Shown: positions 1-6,445 of the stretch, in pieces
Position numbering within the stretch: position 1 is the stretch's first letter
Layout: every line of letters starts with the position of its first letter
Source: SVTX01 sp045538195
GTDB taxonomy: Bacteria; Bacillota; Clostridia; Oscillospirales; CAG-272
Reading direction: 5' to 3'
Assembly (NCBI GenBank): GCA_045538195.1
Contig: JAZSRA010000048.1
Coordinates: 1-37,530 of the forward strand
Length of the DNA: 37,530 nucleotides
Position numbers and translations under genes: made by a program
Notes under the pieces: generated by a model
The model's input: only the letters and a program-made list of their open reading frames with translations
Told to the model about the DNA's origin: nothing
Database searches by the model: none

Positions 1-354
1 TCGGCAGAGCCGACGAAATGGGTTTGTTGATTTTAAAGAAGAGAAATCCTTCTTATAATTTTGATTTGTAGCCGTAATCTTATTGTAATTTTTTGCTTTG
101 TCGCGTGAGCGACCTTTCCCGAAGGGAAAGCTTTGTTGAGATTAAAAGTTTGATATTGTTGTAAGCCGTACTCCCCTATATTAACCCAATGGGGTTGGGG
201 GACACGGGGGAGGGGCTGTCGCGACGAATAAAAACGCGGCTTGCAGCTTTTTTATTCGTAAGACCCTCTCCTGCCCCCGTGCGGCTTTTCTTTTCGTACT
301 TTTCTTGCAGCTGATGGCAAGAAAAGTACATATAAGAAATCGCTAAATTTCAAT
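1..354 (+). repeat. Dispersed structured repeat, copy A (left-truncated)
   Basis: No gene is seen here. The stretch is one copy of a repeat family that recurs inverted at 29577-29957, partly at 29957-30190, and inverted at 37246-37530. Reading rightwards it holds a GTCGC/GCGAC hairpin (110-123), a CTTTCCC/GGGAAAG hairpin (near 114-131), an outer stem CACGGGGG/CCCCCGTG (near 201-281), an inner stem ACGAATAAAA with its complement, and a terminal hairpin whose 13-nt arm GTACTTTTCTTGC (296-308) pairs perfectly with 317-329. The last bases (330-354) resemble the end of the copy near 30190. Short open frames in these repeats are not credible genes. Confidence 0.75.
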
Positions 355-362
355 TTAACGTT

Positions 363-398
363 AAAAAGCTCATCTGAGAAAGGTGAGCTTTTTGTGAC
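363..398 (+). terminator. Rho-independent terminator of the gene left of the window
   Basis: A 10-bp stem AAAAAGCTCA/TGAGCTTTTT (363-372 with 384-393) ends in a T-run. It closes a transcript entering from the left and lies directly against the operator at 394. Confidence 0.6.
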
Positions 399-434
399 TT
401 TGTCACGGAAAATAATTTCAAACCGTGGTATACT
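394..434 (+). promoter_or_regulatory. trxA promoter with Crp/Fnr-type operator
   Basis: The palindrome GTGACTTTGTCAC (394-406) is centred at 400. A -10 box TATACT lies at 429-434 with no good -35 box. The predicted start near 441 puts the operator at about -41, the class II activator position for Crp/Fnr proteins. The same palindrome and the same 29-bp offset recur before trxB and the ferritin gene. Confidence 0.7.
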
Positions 435-440
435 ATGATC

Positions 441-603
441 GTAAGGTAAAGAAAAACCGAAACGAAAATGAAATATAAAGGAGAACAGCGTGAAAGTTAC
501 TTCCTTCTTATAGTGAATTGATATTTTTCACGCGCGAATTTTGCTAAGGCAAAATTTCTCGTTTATTCTTTGTGCCGCAATAGGCGGCGGAATGGAGGTT
601 AAT
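441..603 (+). other. trxA leader with possible 7-codon leader peptide
   Basis: The leader is about 160 nt. At 490-513 there is a tiny frame GTG AAA GTT ACT TCC TTC TTA TAG behind a GGAGA site (480-484). Its start sits in a GCGTGAAA/TTTCACGC stem (488-495 with 526-533). A second stem AATTTTGC/GCAAAATT follows (about 538-558). The last 35 nt resemble the leader of the lipoprotein gene at 12982. Confidence 0.35.
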
Positions 604-912
604 ATGTCAGTATTAAAGGTAAACAAATCGAATTTTGATGAGATAAAGAACAGCTCGAAGCCAGTACTTTTAGATTTCTACGCAGATTGGTGCGGTCCCT
701 GCCGTATGGTAGGCCCTATCGTTGATGAGATCGCGGAGGAGAGAGACGACATCATTGTGGGCAAGGTCAACGTCGATGAGGAAGAGGAGCTTGCTGGCAA
801 ATTTGGTGTTTTCAGCATCCCCACTCTCGTAGTTATGAAGGACGGCAAGGTCGTCGAGCAGGCATCGGGCGCAAGACCCAAGGCGCAGATACTTGCAATG
901 GTTGATGCGTAA
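604..912 (+). CDS. trxA: Thioredoxin
   Basis: A 102-residue cytosolic disulfide reductase that reduces target proteins and is itself recharged by thioredoxin reductase, encoded just downstream (1769). The fold is complete: the active site WCGPC is at residues 29-33 and the cis-proline in SIPTL is at 73. I chose ATG 604 because GGAGG (594-598) precedes it by five bases; the frame stays open further upstream, but that extension is not thioredoxin-like. The gene is probably monocistronic, driven by the Crp/Fnr-operator promoter at 394-434 through a leader of about 160 nt. Family assignment is secure; regulation is inferred. Confidence 0.97.
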   Translation: MSVLKVNKSNFDEIKNSSKPVLLDFYADWCGPCRMVGPIVDEIAEERDDIIVGKVNVDEEEELAGKFGVFSIPTLVVMKDGKVVEQASGARPKAQILAMVDA

Positions 913-953
913 GAACAAAAATTGTAGTCGGACGGATGTCCGACTACAATTTT

Positions 954-1631
954 TCAGTATGTCATAGCTCTGAGTCTTTTTTTATCAATTATTTTGATGC
1001 CGCCGCTGCGGGAGGTGGTTACAAGCTCCTCGGCGACGAAATATTTCATCATTCTCGAAACTACCTCGCGGGCGGATCCCATGTACTTTGCGATCTGCTC
1101 GTGAGTTAATTTTATGGTGTCGCTGCCGCTTTTTGATGCCTCGTCAAGGAGGAAGATGGCAAGCCGCTTGTCCATACTCATAAAGAGTATCTGTTGCATT
1201 ACCCACATAATGTCCGAGAAGCTGGCAAGCGCGCTTTCAAGGGCGAAGACCTTGGCTTCGGGCATTCTTCTCGCAAGATCCTCAAAGGCGCATCCGCCGA
1301 TGACCACGCAGTCGCTGTCGTCCTCGGAGTCCACGAAAATGTCCACGGTGACGGTGTGCAGAACGCAGGACGCCGTCAGAATACACATTTCACCGGGGAA
1401 ATATCGGGCGAGAGTGACCTCCTTGCCGTCCTCGGAGAGCATATACATTCTGAGACTTCCTTTGCGGACGAGAATTATTCCAGTGCAGTGGTTGCCGTCG
1501 TGTATGTTTGTACCTTTTTTGAATTTGATTATCTGCGCGCTGCGGCAAAAGGTCTCTTTGTCGTAGTCGCTCATGCTTTTCCAAAAGGGAAATACACCGC
1601 GCAGCAGTCCTTGAAGCTCTTGATTATCCAT
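954..1631 (-). CDS. Crp/Fnr-family transcriptional regulator
   Basis: A 225-residue regulator. Residues about 15-130 form a cNMP-binding-type effector domain and residues about 172-222 a winged helix-turn-helix (LTHEQIAKYMGSAREVVSRM). Six cysteines (29, 49, 83, 89, 108, 114) lie in the sensor half, including the GEMCILTASCVL stretch; they could serve redox sensing, but there is no clear N-terminal Fe-S cluster motif as in Fnr. It sits between trxA and trxB and is divergent from trxB; the palindrome at 1698-1710 lies between the two starts. Three matching palindromes before redox genes suggest that this protein is their activator (inference). It has its own strong promoter (1662-1690). The effector is unknown. 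Confidence 0.9.
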   Translation of the reverse strand: MDNQELQGLLRGVFPFWKSMSDYDKETFCRSAQIIKFKKGTNIHDGNHCTGIILVRKGSLRMYMLSEDGKEVTLARYFPGEMCILTASCVLHTVTVDIFVDSEDDSDCVVIGGCAFEDLARRMPEAKVFALESALASFSDIMWVMQQILFMSMDKRLAIFLLDEASKSGSDTIKLTHEQIAKYMGSAREVVSRMMKYFVAEELVTTSRSGGIKIIDKKRLRAMTY

Positions 1632-1661
1632 TTTTCACGCTCCGTTTTTATCGTTACCTTA

Positions 1662-1690
1662 ATTATAGACCCCGCGAACGAAAAAGTCAA
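1662..1690 (-). promoter_or_regulatory. Sigma-A promoter of the Crp/Fnr regulator
   Basis: On the minus strand TTGACT (1690-1685), a 17-bp spacer and TATAAT (1667-1662) form a near-consensus promoter. The shared operator at 1698-1710 lies just upstream of the -35 box, so autoregulation is possible. Confidence 0.75.
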
Positions 1691-1697
1691 GAGATAT

Positions 1698-1738
1698 GTG
1701 ATAAAGTCACGGAAACTTAATTCTAAAATGGGTATAAT
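1698..1738 (+). promoter_or_regulatory. trxB promoter with Crp/Fnr-type operator
   Basis: The near-palindrome GTGATAAAGTCAC (1698-1710) is centred at 1704, and TATAAT is at 1733-1738. The centre-to-minus-10 distance is 29 bp, as at trxA and ferritin. CACGGAA follows the site here and at trxA. Confidence 0.7.
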
Positions 1739-1768
1739 ATAAGCGTAAAGAAAAGAGAGGTATAATTT

Positions 1769-2692
1769 ATGAAAATATACGATATGATAATAATCGGTGG
1801 CGGTCCTGCGGGATATACGGCGGCGCTCTACGCGGCAAGAGCCGGGCTTGAGACGCTGATAATAGAAAGAATGAGTGCGGGCGGTCAGATGGCGATAACC
1901 GACGTAATCGACAACTACCCAGGATTTGACGAGGGCGTTGACGGCTTTACGCTTGGCATTAAGATGCAGGCAGGCGCGGAACGCTTTGGCGCCAAGACCG
2001 AGTACGCAGAGGTCACCGAGGTCGCTCTCGGGGAAGACCCTAAACGAATAGTTACGTCTACTGGCGAGTTTTTAGCGAAAACCGTTGTCATTGCAACCGG
2101 AGCGAACCCAAGAGAGCTTGGAATTGAGGGCGAAAAGGAGCTTGTCGGTCGAGGACTTCATTACTGCGCCCACTGCGACGGACGGTTTTATAAAGACAAG
2201 ATTGTCGCGGTAGTCGGCGGCGGAAACACGGCGGCACAAGATGCCCTCTACCTCTCGCATCTTGCGAAAAAGGTCTACCTTATCCACCGCAGAGACACGC
2301 TCCGAGCAACCAAGATATACCACGAGCCGCTGATGAAAGCCGAGAACGTAGAGTTTATATGGAACAGCACGATCCGTGATTATATCGTCGACGGCAGGAT
2401 CAAGGGTGCCGTGGTTGAAGATCTCAAAAGCAGGGAGCAAAATGAACTCTTCTTCGACGGACTTTTCGTCAGTATCGGCAGGCGACCCGCCACCGAGCTT
2501 TTCTCTGAGCTTGAAAAGGACGAGAGCGGATACGTCGTGGCAGACGAAAGTACCAAGACGAATATCGACGGCGTATTTGCCGTAGGAGACGTAAGAACGA
2601 AAGCACTGCGACAGGTCGTGACAGCCGTCGGAGACGGGGCGGTGGCGGCACATTTTGCCGAAGAATATATAAGCTTAGAAGATTTAAAGTAA
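1769..2692 (+). CDS. trxB: Thioredoxin-disulfide reductase
   Basis: A 307-residue FAD flavoprotein that uses NADPH to reduce thioredoxin. Visible motifs are the FAD-binding GGGPAG (10-15), the redox pair CAHC (133-136) followed by DG, the nucleotide-binding GGGNTA (150-155), HRRDTLRA (173-180) whose arginines favour NADPH, and the C-terminal FAD motif GDVRTKALRQ (from about 273). Length is normal for the low-molecular-weight type. ATG 1769 follows GAGAGG (1755-1760). The histidine in CAHC replaces the threonine of the textbook CATC. Expression is probably driven by the operator promoter at 1698-1738, in step with trxA. Confidence 0.97.
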   Translation: MKIYDMIIIGGGPAGYTAALYAARAGLETLIIERMSAGGQMAITDVIDNYPGFDEGVDGFTLGIKMQAGAERFGAKTEYAEVTEVALGEDPKRIVTSTGEFLAKTVVIATGANPRELGIEGEKELVGRGLHYCAHCDGRFYKDKIVAVVGGGNTAAQDALYLSHLAKKVYLIHRRDTLRATKIYHEPLMKAENVEFIWNSTIRDYIVDGRIKGAVVEDLKSREQNELFFDGLFVSIGRRPATELFSELEKDESGYVVADESTKTNIDGVFAVGDVRTKALRQVVTAVGDGAVAAHFAEEYISLEDLK

Positions 2693-2693
2693 T

Positions 2694-2734
2694 GTGACAA
2701 AGTCACGGAACTTCATGAAAAAATGTGGTAAAAT
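2694..2734 (+). promoter_or_regulatory. Ferritin promoter with Crp/Fnr-type operator
   Basis: The perfect palindrome GTGACAAAGTCAC (2694-2706) starts two bases after the trxB stop and is centred at 2700. TAAAAT lies at 2729-2734, again 29 bp from the centre. Confidence 0.7.
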
Positions 2735-2777
2735 GAAGTCACAAGATAAATAATAACTTCAAACGGAGGAAAAAATA

Positions 2778-3290
2778 ATGATGAACGCAAGAGTACACGA
2801 GCTGCTTAACCGGCAGATAAACAAGGAATTCTATTCCGCGTATCTCTATCTTGATTTTTCGAACTATTTCAAAGCGAAGGGTCTAGACGGATTCGCAAAC
2901 TGGTATATGATCCAGGCGCAGGAGGAACGGGACCACGCGATGCTTTTCTATCAGTATCTCCAAAATGAAAATCAGGTGGTCACACTTGATGCGATTGCCA
3001 AGCCCGACAAGACCTTTGAGAGCCACATGGACGTTTTGAAGGCAGGACTTGAACACGAGGAATACGTAACCTCTCTGATTAACGACATCTACGCGGTGGC
3101 TTATGACATCAGAGATTTTCGCACCATGCAGTTCCTTGACTGGTTCGTTAAGGAGCAGGGCGAGGAGGAGACCAACGCTAACGATATGATCACCAAAATG
3201 GAGCTTTTCGGAAGCGACCCCAAGAGCCTTTATATGCTCAACCAGGAGCTTTCGGCAAGAGTTTACACCGCTCCCTCGCTGGTGCTTTGA
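2778..3290 (+). CDS. ftnA: Non-heme ferritin
   Basis: A 170-residue four-helix ferritin that oxidises and stores iron in a 24-mer cage. The ferroxidase ligands are visible: E17, Y24, E50 and H53 (EERDH), E94, and the QGEEE stretch with Q127 and E130. Length is normal for bacterial FtnA. GGAGG (2765-2769) is eight bases before ATG 2778; a second ATG follows at once and either could be used. It lies behind the third copy of the redox operator and ahead of rubredoxin, so iron storage appears wired to the same signal as the thioredoxin system. Confidence 0.95.
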   Translation: MMNARVHELLNRQINKEFYSAYLYLDFSNYFKAKGLDGFANWYMIQAQEERDHAMLFYQYLQNENQVVTLDAIAKPDKTFESHMDVLKAGLEHEEYVTSLINDIYAVAYDIRDFRTMQFLDWFVKEQGEEETNANDMITKMELFGSDPKSLYMLNQELSARVYTAPSLVL

Positions 3291-3368
3291 TTAAAAACAA
3301 GCCATAAAAACAAAATATATAAATAAAACAAAAAATTAAATTTTATCTAACTGAAAGGAATTAAAATT

Positions 3369-3527
3369 ATGAAAAAATACGTATGTGACGTTTGCGGATG
3401 GGAATATGACGAGAAGAAGGGTCTGCCCGAGCAGGGAATCGCTCCCGGAACGCGCTTTGAGGATCTCCCCGACGATTTCGAGTGTCCTTACTGTGGAGTT
3501 GGTAAGGATAACTTCTCCGAGGCGTGA
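3369..3527 (+). CDS. Rubredoxin
   Basis: A 52-residue iron protein carrying one electron on a single Fe(Cys)4 centre. The two ligand pairs are CDVCG (C6, C9) and CPYCG (C39, C42), with the family aromatic residues around them. ATG 3369 follows an AAAGGAA site. It lies 78 bases after ferritin with no clear promoter of its own and is probably co-transcribed. In anaerobes rubredoxin commonly feeds electrons to oxygen- and peroxide-detoxifying enzymes; none is encoded in this window, so its partner is unknown. Confidence 0.96.
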   Translation: MKKYVCDVCGWEYDEKKGLPEQGIAPGTRFEDLPDDFECPYCGVGKDNFSEA

Positions 3528-3544
3528 GAATAATTAAAGAAATG

Positions 3545-3574
3545 AACCTCCCTTGCAGAGCAGGGGAGGTTTTG
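3545..3574 (+). terminator. Hairpin after rubredoxin
   Basis: AACCTCCC (3545-3552) pairs with GGGAGGTT (3564-3571), followed by a short T-rich stretch. It probably ends the ferritin-rubredoxin transcript. Confidence 0.55.
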
Positions 3575-3711
3575 ATGTAGGAGTTTAATGAAGCCTTCAT
3601 CCGGCGAAGTTTGGCGCAGCCAAACTCGGCAAAGCTCGTCGCTGGCGGTGAGCGTGAGAATCATGAACCTTTACGCAAACGGCGTCCACCGCATCGCAAA
3701 GCCACGAATCA

Positions 3712-3742
3712 ACAAAAAAGCAAGGCTTTTCAACCTTGCTTT
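3712..3742 (-). terminator. Terminator of the four-helix-bundle gene
   Basis: AAAGCAAGG (3717-3725) pairs with CCTTGCTTT (3734-3742). On the minus strand the stem is followed by a T-run (complement of 3714-3719), just downstream of the stop at 3774. Confidence 0.65.
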
Positions 3743-3773
3743 AGTTTATTCTCGATCGTAATGCACGAAGAAG

Positions 3774-4082
3774 TTACCATCCTGCGTATTCTGCCACATA
3801 AGTTTCTATATTGTTTGAAGTGGTTTCATCAATACTGCCCGAAGAGAGTATCAATTTGAGCCAACTTTCGGTTTCCATACATTCTTTGCGTGCAATCTCA
3901 AACTTGGAGAGCATATCAGCAAGACTTTGAGGATATTGCGCCTCGGAAATATTGGCAAAAACGCTCGAGGATGATTTTTTGATTTGGTAAGCGGCATTGG
4001 AATCTATCTTGTGTTCATTGCAAAGAACAGCAATTTCACAAGCCAAATTTTCGGAATATTCAAGCAATAAATTCTTAGACAT
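3774..4082 (-). CDS. Four helix bundle protein (S23/IVS-type)
   Basis: A 102-residue all-helical protein resembling the family named after the protein in 23S rRNA intervening sequences. The conserved stretches are AYQIKKSSSSVFANISEAQ and LSKFEIARKECMETESWL. No 23S rRNA gene is nearby; the family also occurs as solo genes of unknown function. I chose ATG 4082 because AAGGGGAAGG lies just upstream; the frame extends to 4109, but that part enters the hairpin array. The gene is isolated on the minus strand, next to hairpin repeats and a tRNA gene, as often seen for small accessory genes. Confidence 0.8.
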   Translation of the reverse strand: MSKNLLLEYSENLACEIAVLCNEHKIDSNAAYQIKKSSSSVFANISEAQYPQSLADMLSKFEIARKECMETESWLKLILSSGSIDETTSNNIETYVAEYAGW

Positions 4083-4106
4083 AGCCTTCCCCTTTCGCAC
4101 CCCAAT

Positions 4107-4310
4107 CACGCCGAAGGCGTGTATGGAATCCGCAACTCGTTGCGGTATGGAATTGCGACGAAGTCGCGTATGTAATCATCCCGAAGGGATGTATGGAATC
4201 AAGCCGACGGAGATACACGCTAACGCGTGATGCCATGCACGTCTTCGACGTGATTCCATACCGTCGCAAGGCGACGGATGCCATACCAAGCCTCCTTCGT
4301 CGGCTTGTAT
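4107..4310. repeat. Array of mini-hairpins with mirrored spacers
   Basis: At least seven short hairpins follow one another: CACGCC/GGCGTG (4107-4121), CGCAAC/GTTGCG (4131-4144), GCGAC/GTCGC (4155-4167), CATCCC/GGGATG (4177-4191), CACGC/GCGTG (4216-4229), CACGTC/GACGTG (4238-4252), CCGTCGC/GCGACGG (4261-4277). Loops are often GAA or its complement. Spacers in the left half read GTATGGAAT and in the right half its complement ATTCCATAC or ATGCCATAC. AAGCCGACGGA (4201-4211) pairs with 4293-4306 to close the right half. No gene is seen. Confidence 0.8.
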
Positions 4311-4354
4311 AAAAAGATAACATCCGAACTAAAGAGTTCGGATGTTATCTTTTT
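4311..4354. terminator. Perfect 20-bp bidirectional terminator
   Basis: The arm 4311-4330 (AAAAAGATAACATCCGAACT) pairs perfectly with 4335-4354 around an AAAG loop, with A/T runs on both sides. On the minus strand it follows the tRNA-Glu 3'-end remnant. Confidence 0.8.
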
Positions 4355-4380
4355 TGGTGACCCATCCGGAAATCTGAACC
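4355..4380 (-). pseudogene. tRNA-Glu 3'-end remnant
   Basis: These 26 bases repeat the 3' acceptor arm and part of the T-arm of the tRNA-Glu at 4483-4557, including CCA, with small changes in the T-loop. The rest of the tRNA is absent. It is followed on the minus strand by its own terminator, as the intact tRNA is. It could be a decayed second tRNA copy or an attachment-site-like duplication. Confidence 0.6.
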
Positions 4381-4439
4381 TTTACACAAATTCGCTTGCG
4401 AATTTGGTGTCGGAGTTCTCTGCAACCCAAAAGAATCCT

Positions 4440-4484
4440 CACAAAAAGAAAGAGTAGCACGATGTGCTACTCTTTCTTTTTGTG
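4440..4484 (-). terminator. tRNA-Glu terminator
   Basis: A 21-bp stem: 4440-4460 pairs perfectly with 4464-4484 around a GAT loop. The right arm touches the encoded CCA end of the tRNA. Confidence 0.85.
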
Positions 4485-4557
4485 GTGACCCATCCGGGAA
4501 TCGAACCCGAGTTTCCAGCGTGAGAGGCTAGCGTCTTAACCGCTTGACCAATGGGCC
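4483..4557 (-). tRNA. tRNA-Glu (anticodon CTC)
   Basis: A 75-nt tRNA with the 3' CCA encoded. The acceptor stem GGCCCAT pairs with ATGGGTC, the T-arm carries GGTTCGATTCC, and the anticodon stem CTAGC/GCTGG holds the loop CTCTCAC, giving anticodon CTC, which reads GAG. Spacing and elements match bacterial tRNA-Glu. It is transcribed alone from the promoter at 4577-4605 and ends in a strong terminator. Confidence 0.95.
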
Positions 4558-4576
4558 GTATCTTGACGACTTTGAT

Positions 4577-4605
4577 ATTATACCACACTTTTTTATAAAA
4601 TGCAA
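4577..4605 (-). promoter_or_regulatory. Promoter of tRNA-Glu
   Basis: On the minus strand TTGCAT (4605-4600), a 17-bp spacer and TATAAT (4582-4577) lie about 20 bases before the mature 5' end of the tRNA. Confidence 0.8.
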
Positions 4606-4663
4606 GAGGTTTTTGAAAAAAAGTTGAAAAAATTTTTAAAAGCTTCAAAAACCTCTTGTTTTC

Positions 4664-5308
4664 TTACAGCACGGCAAAGATTATTGTCGAAAAATTCCTT
4701 TTTGTGCAAAGGGTTATCGGGATATTCTCAAAAGAGAATTTATGGAGAGAAAGGTTTTCAAAATATGTGTTGTTTGGTGAATTTTTGTCGATTGACAAAA
4801 TATTTCCCACACTTTCGCCAAAAAATTTTGCCTTTGCTTCTTTTTCGCTCCATTTGCGAGCGAAGACTTCGGGATGCTTCGCGATCTCCTGCTGTTCCCG
4901 ACCGCAAAAATACCTTTTTGCCATTCTTTCGGCTCTTTCGGCAGTCATTGGCGAGGCTTCGATATCCACGCCCAGCTCCTCTCCGATTGATGCGGCGCAG
5001 GCTACGTATCCGTGAGAGTGACTGATATTGAATTTTATCTCAGAACTCTTGAAATACGGCTTGCCATATTCGTTTCTTGCAAAGACCAACTCCGACATAT
5101 CGACGGGGGGGCAGGGGAGAGAGAATATCTGCTCGTAGAGAAGCGCAAGCGCAAAAAGACTTTCGCAGGCGGACACGTCGTTTGCGCGTCTTCTGATCGC
5201 CTCGAGATATTCTTCGTTTTCGGGGTTCGGAAACATCATCCCGACGGCGGAGGCAAGCGTGTTATTGTCAAGTCCGTCTGGCATTTTGGCGCAGGTGAGC
5301 AGTATCAT
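4664..5308 (-). CDS. 4'-phosphopantetheinyl transferase (Sfp-type)
   Basis: A 214-residue enzyme of the Sfp/HetI superfamily, which moves the phosphopantetheine arm of CoA onto a serine of an acyl or peptidyl carrier protein. The motifs are KFNISHSHGYVACA (92-105), the Mg-binding GVDIE (113-117) and KWSEKEAKAK (152-161). The C-terminal stretch after about 170 is poorly conserved. ATG 5308 overlaps the hprK stop by one base (TGATG), so translation is probably coupled. No carrier protein or synthase gene is in the window; in this setting it may serve fatty-acid ACP (inference). Confidence 0.88.
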   Translation of the reverse strand: MILLTCAKMPDGLDNNTLASAVGMMFPNPENEEYLEAIRRRANDVSACESLFALALLYEQIFSLPCPPVDMSELVFARNEYGKPYFKSSEIKFNISHSHGYVACAASIGEELGVDIEASPMTAERAERMAKRYFCGREQQEIAKHPEVFARKWSEKEAKAKFFGESVGNILSIDKNSPNNTYFENLSLHKFSFENIPITLCTKRNFSTIIFAVL

Positions 5309-6240
5309 CAGAACGCACCTAACTGCTCAAGAAGTCTCTTATTGAACTCCTCGGCGGTATTGTATCCCATCTTCTTCTGGCGGTTATTCATAGCCGCGAT
5401 TTCAAGAATAATTGCAAGGTTACGACCGGGCTTTACGGGGATGGTGATAGCAGGGATCTGATTGCCCAGAATGTCTATCTTTTCCTCGTCAAGTCCAAGT
5501 CTGTCGTACATCTTGCCCTCGACCCAAAGCTCAAGGTTGATGACTAGGTCGATCTTTTCGGTCTCCTTTACCGCGCCCATACCAAAGAGACGGCGAACGT
5601 CAACAATACCGATGCCGCGAAGCTCGACGTAGTGGCGGATTATCTCGGGAGCAGAGCCGACCAGAGTCTTAGCGGAAACCTTTTTGATCTCGACGGCGTC
5701 GTCGGCGATAAGTCTGTGACCTCTTTTAACAAGCTCGATGGCTGTCTCGCTCTTACCGACTCCGCTGTCTCCAAGGAGCAGAAGACCCTCGCCGTAGACC
5801 TCAACGAGAACTCCGTGACGGGTGATACGGGGAGCCAAGTGGGTGTTGAGGGAGCTTATCATAGCCGCCATAAGGGGGCTGGTCTTTTCCTTGGAGCGTA
5901 GGACGGGAACTCCCTCTGCCTTTGCGGCTTCGATAAGCTCGTCGAAAACCGGCAAATCCGAGGTGAATACAACGGCTATTGGGTGCGCGTTTATATAGTC
6001 GGTTATTTTTTTCTTTCTGTCCTCGTCGCTGAGACGGAGAAGATATCTGTGTTCAGCATTACCGATAATGCTTATGCGGGATTTTTCAAATATCTCGTAA
6101 AATCCTGTGAGAGCAAGACCCGGACGGTTGACCTCGCGGCTCTCGACCTTTATGTCGTCGTAATTTTCGGGTACGGTGATACGTTCAAGGTTAAATTCCT
6201 GCTCGACCTTTGACAGCGGTATTGTATATTCGGCGCTCAT
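5308..6240 (-). CDS. hprK: HPr kinase/phosphorylase
   Basis: A 310-residue sensor kinase of Gram-positive carbon catabolite control that phosphorylates HPr on Ser46 and can reverse the reaction. It has the N-terminal domain (1-130), RHGV with the catalytic-region histidine H142, the Walker A loop GDSGVGKSE (157-165), HRLIADDAVE (175-184), and the family signature LELWVEGKMYDRLGLDEEK (236-254). I chose ATG 6240 because GGAGG (complement of 6248-6252) precedes it; the longer frame to 6339 adds an unrelated basic stretch. It is first in an operon with the phosphopantetheinyl transferase. Confidence 0.96.
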   Translation of the reverse strand: MSAEYTIPLSKVEQEFNLERITVPENYDDIKVESREVNRPGLALTGFYEIFEKSRISIIGNAEHRYLLRLSDEDRKKKITDYINAHPIAVVFTSDLPVFDELIEAAKAEGVPVLRSKEKTSPLMAAMISSLNTHLAPRITRHGVLVEVYGEGLLLLGDSGVGKSETAIELVKRGHRLIADDAVEIKKVSAKTLVGSAPEIIRHYVELRGIGIVDVRRLFGMGAVKETEKIDLVINLELWVEGKMYDRLGLDEEKIDILGNQIPAITIPVKPGRNLAIILEIAAMNNRQKKMGYNTAEEFNKRLLEQLGAF

Positions 6241-6280
6241 AATATTACCTCCGTAGCATTTTTTTCTTATTTGCTCTTTC

Positions 6281-6309
6281 AGTATACCATAAAAAAAGGT
6301 TTTTGAAAA
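6281..6309 (-). promoter_or_regulatory. Probable hprK promoter
   Basis: On the minus strand a TATACT -10 box lies at 6286-6281, about 40 bases before the start codon. The -35 hexamer at the right distance (TTTTCA, 6309-6304) is weak. Confidence 0.45.
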
Positions 6310-6445
6310 GGGTTTTTTGAAAATATGGGGAAATATCATCGAAAAAAAAGATCAAATTCATAGAACATTCACAATGATGTTGTATAATTAGATGTTATAT
6401 TGGGGTTTTATGCCGTTTTGTGAATTTATGAAATGGAGAATATTT

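Noticed and set aside
4355..4484. Integrated mobile element at tRNA-Glu
   Set aside because: The distance between the intact tRNA and the duplicated 3' end is only about 100 bases and contains no integrase or cargo gene.
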